A DNA stretch of 64,000 nt from G963665085 sp963665085 (GCA_963665085.2 CAXXXS010000001.1:744001-808000); one strand, 5' to 3'. Counted from the first letter of the stretch, positions 19,085 to 28,278 are shown. Translations and numbers: made by a program. The notes: generated by a model not told the origin, from the sequence alone.

Positions 19085-19696
19085 TTATAAAATTACTCCT
19101 AAACGTAAACCCAAATGCATAATATTACCAGTGTATGCATATCCATAAAATCCGCTGTTAAACCTGTCTTTATCTGTTCCATTCGTATCCATAAAACTAA
19201 ATCGGGTCCCTAAGCCACTATAAATATCAATGGTAAGGATATCTCCGGCAAATATCTGGTACCCCAGGAGAACATCCAGTCCGGTTTTAAAAACATCAGC
19301 TTTTGCTGCTATAGTAAGATTATCAGAATCATCTGTATATTCAATATTGAAATAGTTTAACGAGACTCCATAACTGAGATACAAGCCATATCTTTTATAA
19401 TTAGAAGAAGCAAATATTTTATGGTAGATATTCATTCCCCCTCCAATGAGGAAACTGTATTTGTTTTTATCAGTAAAAAAATCATCTTCATCCCTCTCAC
19501 TTAAATAAAATTGTGGGCAAAACTGGATGACATGATTATTTTTGATATGCTTTTCCACATCAATCCTAATACCATGGTTTATCAAATATTGAGGCACAAA
19601 TGAATAAACTGTTTTATTTTTCTCTGTTTCGATTTCCTGCGAATAAGAACGGGTTAAAACCAACAGGAATAGTATAATTGTCAGTAATCTTTGCAT
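19085..19696 (-). CDS. Predicted outer-membrane beta-barrel-like protein (paralogue 2)
   Basis: A 203-residue exported protein with a signal peptide ending near SYSQE. It has the same layout as the downstream paralogue: VPQYLINHGIRID near the N-terminus, FLIGGGMNIYH in the middle and a barrel-like end (LGLRLGVIL). Function unknown. It begins 3 bp after the LVIVD lipoprotein gene, which suggests that these small barrels and the beta-propeller-like lipoproteins act together at the outer membrane (inference). Confidence 0.75.
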   Translation of the reverse strand: MQRLLTIILFLLVLTRSYSQEIETEKNKTVYSFVPQYLINHGIRIDVEKHIKNNHVIQFCPQFYLSERDEDDFFTDKNKYSFLIGGGMNIYHKIFASSNYKRYGLYLSYGVSLNYFNIEYTDDSDNLTIAAKADVFKTGLDVLLGYQIFAGDILTIDIYSGLGTRFSFMDTNGTDKDRFNSGFYGYAYTGNIMHLGLRLGVIL

Positions 19697-19699
19697 GGC

Positions 19700-20446
19700 T
19701 TAATCCTCATTGTAAATGTATAATGAACTTAAGTATTCCAACTCATTGTCTTCCGTAATCTCATATTCAAACAGCCCGTTATCCGTGGCAACTAATAAAA
19801 GAGTATCCAAAGGGATAACATCATATGCTGATACAGATATCGTTTTTTCGTAAACCGGAGATTCCGGATTTGAGATATCATAAACCCGAATTCCATTATC
19901 GCAAACAAAAAGCAAATCTCCTGAAACGCCAAGTCCCTGCGGACTATCCATAGTTATCGATTTTACAAGTACGGGGCTCTCCGGGTTAGAAACATCAATT
20001 ACATCAAGTTCATCTGTCCCTCTTGAACAGGCCCCACTTGAATTTAATGTTGAATAAGCATAATTACCACTGACAACAACAGGATCGCAACTATAACTAT
20101 GTTCATAAATTGATAATTTGAACGGATCTGAAGGATCTTCTATTGAATAAATATAAACGCCCCACCTTGAACCCAGAAATAACAAATCTCCTTTGGGAAA
20201 TATTGTCTCGATTTCAAATCCTACATATTCCCTTTTAATAAATTTTGGGGAAGACTCATCTGAGATATTGTATATACTTAAACTTTCGCTGTCAACTGTA
20301 TATAGATAATTATTAGAAATTGCAAATCTGGCTAAAGAACCAGCTGTCCCTGTTGATGATTCATTGCTCGAAGAATAATCAAATGTACCATCCTCACAAG
20401 CTTGAATAAAAAATATAATGAGTAGTAAATAGAATATTTTTTTCAT
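19700..20446 (-). CDS. LVIVD-repeat lipoprotein, beta-propeller-like
   Basis: A 248-residue lipoprotein with a type II signal peptide (IFFIQAC). At least four repeats of the type LYTVDSESLSIYNISDESSP, LFVCDNGIRVYDISNPESP and LDVIDVSNPESPVLVKSI are visible, the LVIVD pattern that folds into propeller blades. Such proteins are common surface proteins in Bacteroidota, with no fixed biochemical role. Second gene of the operon, 21 bp after the first. Confidence 0.85.
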   Translation of the reverse strand: MKKIFYLLLIIFFIQACEDGTFDYSSSNESSTGTAGSLARFAISNNYLYTVDSESLSIYNISDESSPKFIKREYVGFEIETIFPKGDLLFLGSRWGVYIYSIEDPSDPFKLSIYEHSYSCDPVVVSGNYAYSTLNSSGACSRGTDELDVIDVSNPESPVLVKSITMDSPQGLGVSGDLLFVCDNGIRVYDISNPESPVYEKTISVSAYDVIPLDTLLLVATDNGLFEYEITEDNELEYLSSLYIYNED

Positions 20447-20467
20447 TATGTATATTTTTGTAAATGA

Positions 20468-20968
20468 TTAATCCTGTTTCTCCCAACCCACGATAATTGT
20501 ATTATCAGGACGGTTACTTGCACTAAACATATAGGGAATATAGGTCTCCCCGGGAGGTGTACACTCAGGAAATGTATTTTGTATTCTGCTAACAACTGTA
20601 ATTTGTGGAAACTCGCTGATATTTACTGTTACCAGATCTACTGCATTGTCAACCATTAAACTATTATTTTTAATAGCCATATCAATACAACCCGGCACAT
20701 TAATAAATCCAATATTTTGCGGAGCTGACGGATTTGAATTATCAATTACATGAATACCTTTATATTTCTCATTGAGATAAATAATTTTATCCTTGTAATA
20801 AATTTTACCGGGATCAACTATCTCTTGTGGTTCTCGATACATCACACTTTTTTCGAGCTGTTTCCGTTCCATTAGGATGGGGAGATACTCATAAGAATTG
20901 TAATAATCATCACTATCTGTGGATGCAAGCAAAACAAATAATGATAAAAAGATCATTAGTCTTTTCAT
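20468..20968 (-). CDS. Short LVIVD-related exported protein lacking the lipobox cysteine
   Basis: A 166-residue protein. It contains an LVIVD-like stretch (KYKGIHVIDNSNPSAPQNIGF) followed by NSLMVDNAVDLVTVNI, with an RPDNTIIVGWE ending. The leader MKRLMIFLSLFVLLASTDSDD looks like a lipoprotein signal, but the position where Cys is expected is Thr (ACA codon), so it should not be lipidated at that site. First gene of the four-gene operon. Confidence 0.78.
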   Translation of the reverse strand: MKRLMIFLSLFVLLASTDSDDYYNSYEYLPILMERKQLEKSVMYREPQEIVDPGKIYYKDKIIYLNEKYKGIHVIDNSNPSAPQNIGFINVPGCIDMAIKNNSLMVDNAVDLVTVNISEFPQITVVSRIQNTFPECTPPGETYIPYMFSASNRPDNTIIVGWEKQD

Positions 20969-21118
20969 AATTTCTAAATAAATTGTTTGCTATACAGATG
21001 ATAGTTTTAGAAAAAAGGTTGCTTGCTTATTATTTAGACTACTTGATTTTTTTGAGTTCGATGTTAATTTATTTTGCATTGACTTCCTAAATAGGGTATC
21101 TAAAAAGTCATTTGATTA

Positions 21119-21207
21119 TTAACTCTGTCAGGTTCTTCGAACTCTGACAGGTTATAAATCAATTATCTGCTTAAACCTGACAGAATCACTAGGCCTGTCA
21201 GAGTTAA
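21119..21207. repeat. Cluster of AACCTGACAGAGTT-type direct and inverted repeats
   Basis: AACTCTGTCAGGTT (21121-21134) and AACTCTGACAGGTT (21140-21153) are near-identical direct copies. AACCTGACAG (21174-21183) and CCTGTCAGAGTTAA (21194-21207) are the inverted partners. They can fold into two alternative hairpins downstream of the NUDIX gene and may terminate it. The unit looks like a small mobile or REP-like palindromic repeat rather than a gene part. Confidence 0.6.
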
Positions 21208-21217
21208 TCTAAAAAAC

Positions 21218-21688
21218 TTATTCTGATTCAATCATTTTCATTAATCGATCGATAAGTTCTGCTTGTCTTTCGTTCAATTTAATTTTTGCAACTTCACCAA
21301 CAAACCATTCTCCTTTATCAACTTCCGGAATATGGATAAATTTTCCCGAACGAGGTGGCCACTCCAGGTCAAAGGTATTACAAACAATGGGGTTATCATC
21401 GGGCCAATCTCCTTCAAATGCCCACGCATGGACTACTTTTCCGTTTTTTTGAGTGATTGTGCCCAATTCCTGATACGGACCTTTCGGTTCAATACTAGTT
21501 TCTTCTTTGAATTCCCTGATGGCTACAACAAGGTTATCGGGCTCTCCATCTTCTGGTTCTCCCTTTGGGATTGACCAATACCCGTCATCCTTATTTTTAA
21601 AATACGGTCCTCCCGGATGAACCAGAAAAAATTCTGGTTCTACATTTTTCTTACGATACATTAACAAACCAGCGCTAAGCTTCTTCAT
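21218..21688 (-). CDS. NUDIX hydrolase, COG4119-like
   Basis: A 156-residue NUDIX protein. The start MKKLSAGLLMYRKK, the LVHPGGP segment and the WSIPKGE lead-in to the box are those of the COG4119 group of predicted NTP pyrophosphohydrolases. The NUDIX box spans about residues 43-66 and includes AIREFKEET; the spacing between its first Glu and the REFKEET core is one residue longer than the strict consensus, but the metal-binding Glu residues are kept. Likely substrate is a nucleoside diphosphate derivative; not determinable. It is divergent from the radical SAM gene. Confidence 0.88.
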   Translation of the reverse strand: MKKLSAGLLMYRKKNVEPEFFLVHPGGPYFKNKDDGYWSIPKGEPEDGEPDNLVVAIREFKEETSIEPKGPYQELGTITQKNGKVVHAWAFEGDWPDDNPIVCNTFDLEWPPRSGKFIHIPEVDKGEWFVGEVAKIKLNERQAELIDRLMKMIESE

Positions 21689-21763
21689 TCAATTGAATTT
21701 TTCACAAAAATAGTATTTGCTGTTGACATAGGATTGTCACACCCTTTTTATAATTTTAACCTC

Positions 21764-22642
21764 ATGGATGAAATAATTAACATACAAGCAAAAAAAATAT
21801 TGCAGCATGTGAAAAATATTGATCCTTATTTTGGAATTAAATATAACATGAACCTTTACAGGGGATGCCAACATGCCTGTATCTATTGCGATACACGCAG
21901 TGAATGTTATGGTATTATTGATATTTCAAAGATATCTGTTAAAGAAAATGCACTGGAGCTTCTCCCGAAAGAAATAAAATCGAAACGTAAAAAAGGCACC
22001 ATTGGTTTTGGGAGTATGAACGACTGCTATATGCCTATTGAGAAAAAAATGCAGTTTACCCGAAAAGCTTTAGAAATAATAGAACAACATCGTTTCCCTG
22101 TTCACATCATTACAAAAAGTGATCTTGTTACCCGTGATATAGATATCCTAAAAGAAATAAATAAAATTTATGCTGCTATTACATTTACAATAACCTGTGC
22201 AGATGATAACTTGTCAAAAAACATAGAACTTAATGCCGCTGTTTCTTCCAGAAGATTTGAAGCAATGGAAAATCTTTCAAAAAACGGCATTTATACAGGC
22301 GTAATCGTAACTCCAATTTTACCGTTTATTAATGACAACTGGGAAAATATTAAAACAATCATTCTAAAAGCAAAAGACGCCGGTGCTCAATATATTTTTG
22401 GTTGGATGGCAGTTACTATGCGCGATAGTCAGCGCGAATATTTCTACAATGAACTTGACAAACGTTATCCGGGATTAAAGCAGAAATACATTTCAAAATT
22501 TGGAAACCAATATGGGTGTGCTTCTCCGAACGCCAAAGAGCTTGAAGAAAAATTCAACGAACTCTGTGATAAATTAAATATCGATACACGGATGAAATTC
22601 TATCAACCCGATGAACCTAAACAAATGCAATTAAATCTTTAA
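21764..22642 (+). CDS. Radical SAM protein, SplB-like (COG1533)
   Basis: About 292 residues from ATG 21764 (MDEIINIQAKKIL); an in-frame ATG ten codons upstream is less likely as it would reach into the divergent promoter region. The motif YRGCQHACIYCDTRSECY holds the C-x3-C-x2-C cluster that binds the [4Fe-4S] used to cleave S-adenosylmethionine. The set of surrounding motifs (GFGSMNDCYMP, HIITKSDLVTRDI) is that of the spore-photoproduct-lyase-related group, whose bacterial members mostly have no assigned substrate. One base separates it from the GNAT gene, so the two are cotranscribed. Confidence 0.88.
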   Translation: MDEIINIQAKKILQHVKNIDPYFGIKYNMNLYRGCQHACIYCDTRSECYGIIDISKISVKENALELLPKEIKSKRKKGTIGFGSMNDCYMPIEKKMQFTRKALEIIEQHRFPVHIITKSDLVTRDIDILKEINKIYAAITFTITCADDNLSKNIELNAAVSSRRFEAMENLSKNGIYTGVIVTPILPFINDNWENIKTIILKAKDAGAQYIFGWMAVTMRDSQREYFYNELDKRYPGLKQKYISKFGNQYGCASPNAKELEEKFNELCDKLNIDTRMKFYQPDEPKQMQLNL

Positions 22643-22643
22643 A

Positions 22644-23411
22644 ATGGAAGAATACAAAATACTTACGATTACTGAAGATAATCTGGAAAAAGAACATATC
22701 TGTTGCGCTATTGGAAATGATGCAAGAAATAAAAAGCGATCCGATATCAAAAAAGCATGGATGAAAGACCGGTTAAGAGAAGGTTTACAGTTTAAAAAGA
22801 TCGATATCCGCGGAAAAGCTTTTATTGAATACATCCCTGCCGAATATGCCTGGAAACCTGTTATTGCTCCCGGTTATACCATCATCCATTGTTTATGGAT
22901 TTCAGGCAAATACAAAAAACAAGGATTAAGCAGGGAACTCATGGAGCTGTGTCTAGATGATTCTAAAGATAAAAACGGAGTATGTGTAGTTGTAGCCAAC
23001 AAAACAAAACCCTTTCTAACAGATAAAAAATTTTACGCAAAATTTGGGTTTACAACTTGTGATACCGCCCCACCCTATTTTGAATTATTAGTTAAGAAAA
23101 ATATAAAAAAGGCTCCCGATCCAACTTTTAATGAATCCGCAAAAAATCTTCAAATTGAAAATAAAAAAGGATTCTCATTCTTTTATACAAATCAGTGTAC
23201 ATTCCCTGAAGATGTAATCAGAGAGCATGTCGCTATTTTAAATGACAAAGGAATACCTTATACTGTTAATCATCTTAAAACAATTGAAGAAGCACAAAAC
23301 TCACCCTGTGCGTTTGCAACATTTTCATATTTTATTGATGGTGAATTTCAATCACATGTTATGCCCGGATATAAGGAATTTGAAAAATTAGTGGATGGCT
23401 ATATAGATTAG
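22644..23411 (+). CDS. GNAT acetyltransferase with C-terminal YoaP-like domain
   Basis: A 255-residue two-domain protein. The N-terminal half is a GNAT fold, with acetyl-CoA loop ISGKYKKQGLSRELMELC and YAKFGFTT near its end. Residues about 170-255 form a YoaP-like domain (FFYTNQCTFPEDVIREHV... VMPGYKEFEKLV) that resembles a thioredoxin-like fold. Such proteins are known as stand-alone enzymes of unknown substrate. Coupling to the radical SAM gene suggests a two-step modification, which is inference. Confidence 0.85.
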   Translation: MEEYKILTITEDNLEKEHICCAIGNDARNKKRSDIKKAWMKDRLREGLQFKKIDIRGKAFIEYIPAEYAWKPVIAPGYTIIHCLWISGKYKKQGLSRELMELCLDDSKDKNGVCVVVANKTKPFLTDKKFYAKFGFTTCDTAPPYFELLVKKNIKKAPDPTFNESAKNLQIENKKGFSFFYTNQCTFPEDVIREHVAILNDKGIPYTVNHLKTIEEAQNSPCAFATFSYFIDGEFQSHVMPGYKEFEKLVDGYID

Positions 23412-23434
23412 AGCCAAAAATAATCAAAAAAACA

Positions 23435-23465
23435 CTTCCAGGTCTTGTATTGTAGACACTGGAAG
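23435..23465. terminator. Terminator-like hairpin after the GNAT gene
   Basis: CTTCCAG (23435-23441) pairs with CTGGAAG (23459-23465), extended inward by GTCT/AGAC with one bulged base. It lies 24 bp after the stop codon. Confidence 0.6.
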
Positions 23466-23524
23466 GTTATTTCTCAATTCCTCGTAGCATGATCCAAATA
23501 ACTAAAGATAAAACATCAAAGCAG

Positions 23525-23638
23525 TTGGGCGTTTGCATTTGCAACGTCCAATCTTGTGTGGTAGCATTCGCTACTCTTTAGTAACAAAAAAATTATGAAT
23601 ACTACGACTATCAAGGCTCAAGCAAAATGCTTGCGCCA
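23525..23638. repeat. REP-like cluster of three hairpins
   Basis: Three consecutive palindromes: TTGGGCGTTTGCA/TGCAACGTCCAA (23525-23551), GTAGC-ATTC-GCTAC (23561-23574), and GGCTCAAGCA-AAA-TGCTTGCGCC (23616-23638, one mismatch). The GCGTTTGCA, GCTAC and CAAGCA motifs and the lack of coding potential suggest a REP/BIME-like element of the kind moved by IS200-like RAYT transposases. No transposase lies nearby, so this would be a non-autonomous copy. Confidence 0.55.
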
Positions 23639-23683
23639 TGTAGGATTAAATTTAACCTATATAAAATACAGGAAGTTCCGTTA

Positions 23684-24892
23684 TTAAATATCTTTTTTTG
23701 CTGCTTTTTCTACCTCGGCAAAAACCCTGAAGAAATTTCCACCCCAAACTTTTGCAATTTCTTCTTCCGTGTAACCACGTTTTAACATTTCTGCAGTTAT
23801 GTTTGGCATCTGGCTAACATCCTGACAGTCTGCAATAGCACCACCGCCGTCAAAATCAGTTCCAATTCCAACATAGTCAATTCCAACAAGGTTCTTTACA
23901 TAGTCAATATGATCAACACAGTCTGCTACGGTTGGTAGATCTGCCGGGTATTTTGTATATAATTCTTCGTATTGTTTATCCAGGTCTTTTCTCTCTGCGT
24001 CAGTCATTGTTTCGTAAGAGGTTTTATAAATTTTCTCAAGTTCCTGTTCTTTCTTATAATGAATGGTCGTTGTATCCGGATCCTTAATATAAACGTCGAG
24101 CAAACAAATTTGAATAACACCCCCATTTTTAGCTAAGGCTTTAATCATATCGTCTGTCATGTTTCTTGGATGGTGCGCGATGCTTCGTACACTTGAATGA
24201 GATGCAATTACAGGCGCTTTACTAAGCTCAACAACGTCATAAAATGATTTGTCGGAAATATGAGATACATCTACAAGCATTCCCAATTCGTTCATCTCTT
24301 TTACAACTTCCTCCCCAAATTTACTTAATCCGTTATGTTCTGATCCATTATGATCGGTTGAAGAATCACAAATATCATTATTAGAAGAATGGCTAAGTGT
24401 TATATACCGAACTCCCTTATCATAGAATTCTTTTACACGGCTCAATTCAGTTCCAAGTGGAAACCCATTCTCCATTCCAATATATATAGCACGCTTTCCC
24501 TCTGCTTCTATACGTTTTGCATCGTCCACTTTTGTAGCAACTTCGGCCAGGTCACTGTATCGTTTACAAACAGCATAAGTAGAATCAATCATTTTATTCG
24601 CCATTTGATATACAGCATCTGTATTTTCGGGAGTTCTCTCCCTTTGAGCTGTAAATGCAGCAAAAAACATTGCATCAAGCCCTCCTTCTTTCATTCGCAC
24701 AAAATCTACCCTGCTTTTAGGAGCTTCATTTCGTTTTCCTACGTCAATTGTTCCTTCAACCAGTAACATTGGCGTATCACAATGTGTATCTACTGTTAAT
24801 GCCTTTTCATGGATTTCTCCTGAGTCTTTTTCCTGACAACTCCAGGTAAAAATCGATATTAAAGAGATTAGAATGATTCCTTTTCTTTTCAT
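23684..24892 (-). CDS. Membrane dipeptidase, peptidase family M19, lipoprotein
   Basis: A 402-residue zinc dipeptidase of the renal dipeptidase family, anchored as a lipoprotein (lipobox WSC, Cys19). Zinc ligands are visible in VDTHCDTP, with further ligands expected in GMENGFPLG, SHSSNNDICDS, DVSHISDKSFYDV and ASHSSVRSIAHHPRN; GIGTDFDGGG closes the active site. These enzymes cleave dipeptides, including those with a D-residue at the C-terminal side. Monocistronic. Confidence 0.93.
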   Translation of the reverse strand: MKRKGIILISLISIFTWSCQEKDSGEIHEKALTVDTHCDTPMLLVEGTIDVGKRNEAPKSRVDFVRMKEGGLDAMFFAAFTAQRERTPENTDAVYQMANKMIDSTYAVCKRYSDLAEVATKVDDAKRIEAEGKRAIYIGMENGFPLGTELSRVKEFYDKGVRYITLSHSSNNDICDSSTDHNGSEHNGLSKFGEEVVKEMNELGMLVDVSHISDKSFYDVVELSKAPVIASHSSVRSIAHHPRNMTDDMIKALAKNGGVIQICLLDVYIKDPDTTTIHYKKEQELEKIYKTSYETMTDAERKDLDKQYEELYTKYPADLPTVADCVDHIDYVKNLVGIDYVGIGTDFDGGGAIADCQDVSQMPNITAEMLKRGYTEEEIAKVWGGNFFRVFAEVEKAAKKDI

Positions 24893-25237
24893 GTTGTTAT
24901 ATTAAATACAATTAATAATTCATTTACAGGTTTTATTTGGGTTTGAAATATAATCCAGAGCGTAAAATACTACATCTGAGATTTGAATTAATTCTAACAG
25001 GATATAAATCCAGACACCAAAGTTATATTTTAAAAAAAAACCTGATTAAAATATTCTAATTTATCGGCTTATTAGGTGCAAAAATAACAGGTTCATATTT
25101 ATCACAAAGAAAAAATACGAATTCTTGATAAAAATCATCTAAATTTATTTTCTTAAACTTTTTTTAACCTAATATCTTCTTCGAAGCACGGAAAATAAAA
25201 TACTTTTGCTCGAAAGTATAAGAGAGAGGAGTTTTAG
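24893..25237. other. Non-coding AT-rich stretch upstream of the dipeptidase gene
   Basis: No gene, repeat or clear promoter is visible. It probably carries the dipeptidase promoter (minus strand) and, toward 25200, the decayed upstream part of the PHP-domain remnant. Confidence 0.4.
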
Positions 25238-25513
25238 GGTATTGATGTTTTACTTTCAACAGGAAAACCGGTTATCATTGCACATCCATACGTATTTAAT
25301 ACAAACTTGGATAAAATTCCTGATTCTTGTTTTGTAGAGATTAATAACCGGTATATTTTCCGATACGACTGGAGAAATTACCTTAGAAATTTCTTAAACA
25401 AATTCCGTTTTGTTATGAGTTCTAATGCACATCAGCCAAACTGGTTAAACCAAAATATCTCAATGTACGTTGCAGAAGAACTTGGAATAAAAGAAACTTT
25501 AATCTTTTCTTAA
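25238..25513 (+). pseudogene. C-terminal remnant of a PHP-domain phosphatase-like gene
   Basis: The frame is open from the stop at 25235 to TAA at 25511 (about 91 codons) and reads GIDVLLSTGKPVIIAHPYVF..., IPDSCFVEINNRYIF, and FVMSSNAHQPNWLNQ near the end. The IAHPY and SSNAHQPNWLN elements match the metal-binding C-terminal part of PHP-domain phosphoesterases. No start codon or N-terminal metal motif (HxH) exists upstream, only non-coding sequence with a TAG. A TTG at 25307 is not a credible start. I read it as a decayed gene. Confidence 0.65.
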
Positions 25514-25866
25514 AAATCTTCAGAATTACTATTGAAATATCATATTCCTTTTTCTTCAAGGAGGTTGTCTATAAAGCCTTTGTGCCTCCTCTGCAGTTCT
25601 ATGCGTTATACTCTAAAATAACTATGACACAAAGATTCTCAGAGAATACGCAAAGTTTCACAGAGAAAAGATAAATAGAACTTTCATGTATTTTTTTCTT
25701 TTTGGATTGATTAAATCCTCTTTTATTTCACTGTCAACTTTTTTAACAACTGCCGTAAAAATTTTTTACGTTTATCATTAAATTTATTTTCACAAGTTAT
25801 TGATAACAAATACATTTTTAATCTTGGTGCAACTATTGTGGTTGAAAGAGAACTAACAAAAACGAT
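25514..25866. other. Intergenic region upstream of the FtsX-type permease
   Basis: No gene is seen. A stretch near 25621-25670 (ACACAAAGATTCTCAGAG... CAAAGTTTCACAGAG) has the look of a low-copy intergenic repeat, with CACAAAG/CACAGAG words repeated at short distance. The permease promoter was not resolved. Confidence 0.4.
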
Positions 25867-28278
25867 ATGCATAACCTTAAACAAATTTTTAGATTAATCC
25901 TCAAACACAAACGCTCTACACTTTTATCTATATGCTCATTATTTATTGGTCTATGTGCTTTTGTTTTAATATCAGCAAAAATAAATTACCACTTATCTTT
26001 TGATAAACATTTTGATGGTTATGAAGATATTTATAGAGTTGTAACATCTGTTATTACAGATAATATCGTTACTGTAAGCGAACCTCGAAGTCAACGTGCC
26101 TTGGGGAAAACACTTCAGGAACAATATCCGGAAGTAAAACAGTCAGCTTACCTCTGTGGTGCAGTACAAAATAATTTTAGGATAGGCGAGAATACCTTTA
26201 TTAACAAAAATGCATACCACTGCTCCAATGATTTTTTAGACCTTTTTTCAATAGAAATTCTTCAGGGAGAAACAGAAGGTGTATTAGATGCTCCCTACGT
26301 AGCAATAGTCTCAGAAAGTTTTGCGAAAAAATATCTTGGCAGCAAAAATCCAATTGATGAAATTATCCACCAGTTTCCTGCTGGTCAAATTAAAATAGTT
26401 GGAATTTATAAGGACTTACCTTCAAATACCCATTTTCATGCAGACTTTTTAATGTCTTTCCATGATAATATGCATTTACCTCCTCCTCTTAAAGAAAATT
26501 GGGGAGAATATAGTTTTTACAACTATCTGAAGTTGGATCATAAAGCTGATATAAAGAAGCTTGAAAAAGCCATGACACAAATAAGCATGGAACATCAATC
26601 AGGCTTCTTTAAAAATTCACGAACAGAATATAAATATGAGTTACAACCTTTAACGGATATCCATACGTTGTCTAATTTAAAAAATGAGATTAGTAAAAAT
26701 ATCAGCAGGGAATATTTAACCATTTTACAATTAGTGAGCATCCTGATATTAATTGCGGCTGGATTAAATTATGTGTATTTCTCACATACTCGATTTACAA
26801 GTAATTCGCTGAAATATGGAATTCAAAAAACATTAGGTGCAAATAACAGATCGTTATTTCTCAATTTCTTAACAGAATCAATTCTCATTCACGTTGTTGC
26901 TTTTACAATTGTTTTATTTGTTGTTTCATTAATCAAACAATATCCTTTATTGTCAGAAGGTATAAACGAAATAAATCAGACAGGAAGCACCTTTCTGATA
27001 AAACTTTTTATACTATTTATTGCAAGTGCTGTTATTAATCCATCTATGCTGTTAATACTTATTTATAGAAAAAGTTCTTTGTCTCTGCTAAATAAGATTG
27101 AATCGAAAAAAAAATTAGGTTTTTCATATCGTCAGTTTTTAACAGTTATTCAATTTGTAGTGATTATTTTTTTAATTACATCCATTTTGGGAATAACAAA
27201 GCAGGTTAAATACCTCACAGAAAAGGATAAAGGAATAAACATTGAAAATAAACTTGTAATAAAAACACCTCAAAACCTAAGAAGAACAAGTAGCAGGCTA
27301 GTAAATCTTAATGCATTTGAGCAGGAATTACAAAAAATGCCTGGTGTTAATCATATGGCAATATCAAATAATGTCCCCGGAGACATAACTACTTTTGGAT
27401 TTTCAGTTTCAGAGACGCAAAATAGTAATGGAATTAAAACCGCATTATTCATCGCTGATAAATCGTTTGTTGAGAGTTACGAAATTGAAATTGTAGGAGG
27501 GAGTAATTTTAGTGTTGAGAGAGATAATAGTGGAAGCATTATTAACGAAAGTTGCATGAAACAATTAGGTTATGAAAATCCAAAAGATATTATTGGAAAA
27601 AAACTTTTTATGCAAGATGAAAGTGGATTACAACAATTTGAAACAACTATCATTGGAATTTGTAATGATTTTAATTTTTCTTCTGTAAAAGAACTTCCCG
27701 GCCCCATTATTTTATTAGACTGGACAAAAGAAATAATGTGGAGTAATTACACTTTATCCCTTACTCCAAATGCAGATAAGGAAATGATAATTTCCAATGC
27801 TGAAAAGTATTTCAGGAAAACTTTCCCTAATTATTCATTTGAATATTTTTGGGTAGATGATTTTTACAACCAACAATTTGAGGAAGAACAAACGATAAAC
27901 AATCACTTAAAAATATTTGCATTAATTGCATTGCTGTTAGGTATTTTAAGCATGTTCTCAATGGTATGGCATATTTCCCTGGCCAGAACCAAAGAAATAG
28001 GAATACGAAAAGTTAATGGCGCAAAAAAATCCAACATAGTCTGGATGTTAAACTTCGACTTTTTAAAATGGATTTTAGTTTCCGGATTATTAGCTATTCC
28101 ATTCTCATGGATTTTCCTATCGAAGTGGTTACACAATTTTTCGTATCAGGTTCAATTAGGCTTTGGAATATTTATCTTATCAATCATTGGAGTTATGTTA
28201 GTTGGATTCTTAACAGCAACCTGGCAATCTTTTAAAGTTGCCAAAATGAATCCTGTAAAATCTCTTAAATATGAATAA
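25867..28278 (+). CDS. FtsX/MacB-type ABC transporter permease
   Basis: An 803-residue permease with the double MacB layout. An N-terminal membrane segment (about 15-40) is followed by a periplasmic core domain, three membrane segments (about 285-420), a second cycle beginning with FSYRQFLTVIQF, a second periplasmic domain, and the last three segments with KEIGIRKVNGAKKSNIVWM, the typical FtsX coupling motif. It ends with AKMNPVKSLKYE. No ATPase gene adjoins it. Such permeases often occur in arrays for antibiotic-peptide or lipoprotein export and may use a distant ATPase. Confidence 0.9.
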   Translation: MHNLKQIFRLILKHKRSTLLSICSLFIGLCAFVLISAKINYHLSFDKHFDGYEDIYRVVTSVITDNIVTVSEPRSQRALGKTLQEQYPEVKQSAYLCGAVQNNFRIGENTFINKNAYHCSNDFLDLFSIEILQGETEGVLDAPYVAIVSESFAKKYLGSKNPIDEIIHQFPAGQIKIVGIYKDLPSNTHFHADFLMSFHDNMHLPPPLKENWGEYSFYNYLKLDHKADIKKLEKAMTQISMEHQSGFFKNSRTEYKYELQPLTDIHTLSNLKNEISKNISREYLTILQLVSILILIAAGLNYVYFSHTRFTSNSLKYGIQKTLGANNRSLFLNFLTESILIHVVAFTIVLFVVSLIKQYPLLSEGINEINQTGSTFLIKLFILFIASAVINPSMLLILIYRKSSLSLLNKIESKKKLGFSYRQFLTVIQFVVIIFLITSILGITKQVKYLTEKDKGINIENKLVIKTPQNLRRTSSRLVNLNAFEQELQKMPGVNHMAISNNVPGDITTFGFSVSETQNSNGIKTALFIADKSFVESYEIEIVGGSNFSVERDNSGSIINESCMKQLGYENPKDIIGKKLFMQDESGLQQFETTIIGICNDFNFSSVKELPGPIILLDWTKEIMWSNYTLSLTPNADKEMIISNAEKYFRKTFPNYSFEYFWVDDFYNQQFEEEQTINNHLKIFALIALLLGILSMFSMVWHISLARTKEIGIRKVNGAKKSNIVWMLNFDFLKWILVSGLLAIPFSWIFLSKWLHNFSYQVQLGFGIFILSIIGVMLVGFLTATWQSFKVAKMNPVKSLKYE

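Noticed and set aside
21061..21217. CRISPR array suggested by repeats near 21.1 kb
   Set aside because: Only four short units in mixed orientation, with irregular spacing and no cas genes; palindromic repeat cluster fits better.
25307..25513. Independent small gene with TTG start
   Set aside because: The frame continues upstream in conserved PHP-like sequence, so the TTG is internal to a gene remnant.
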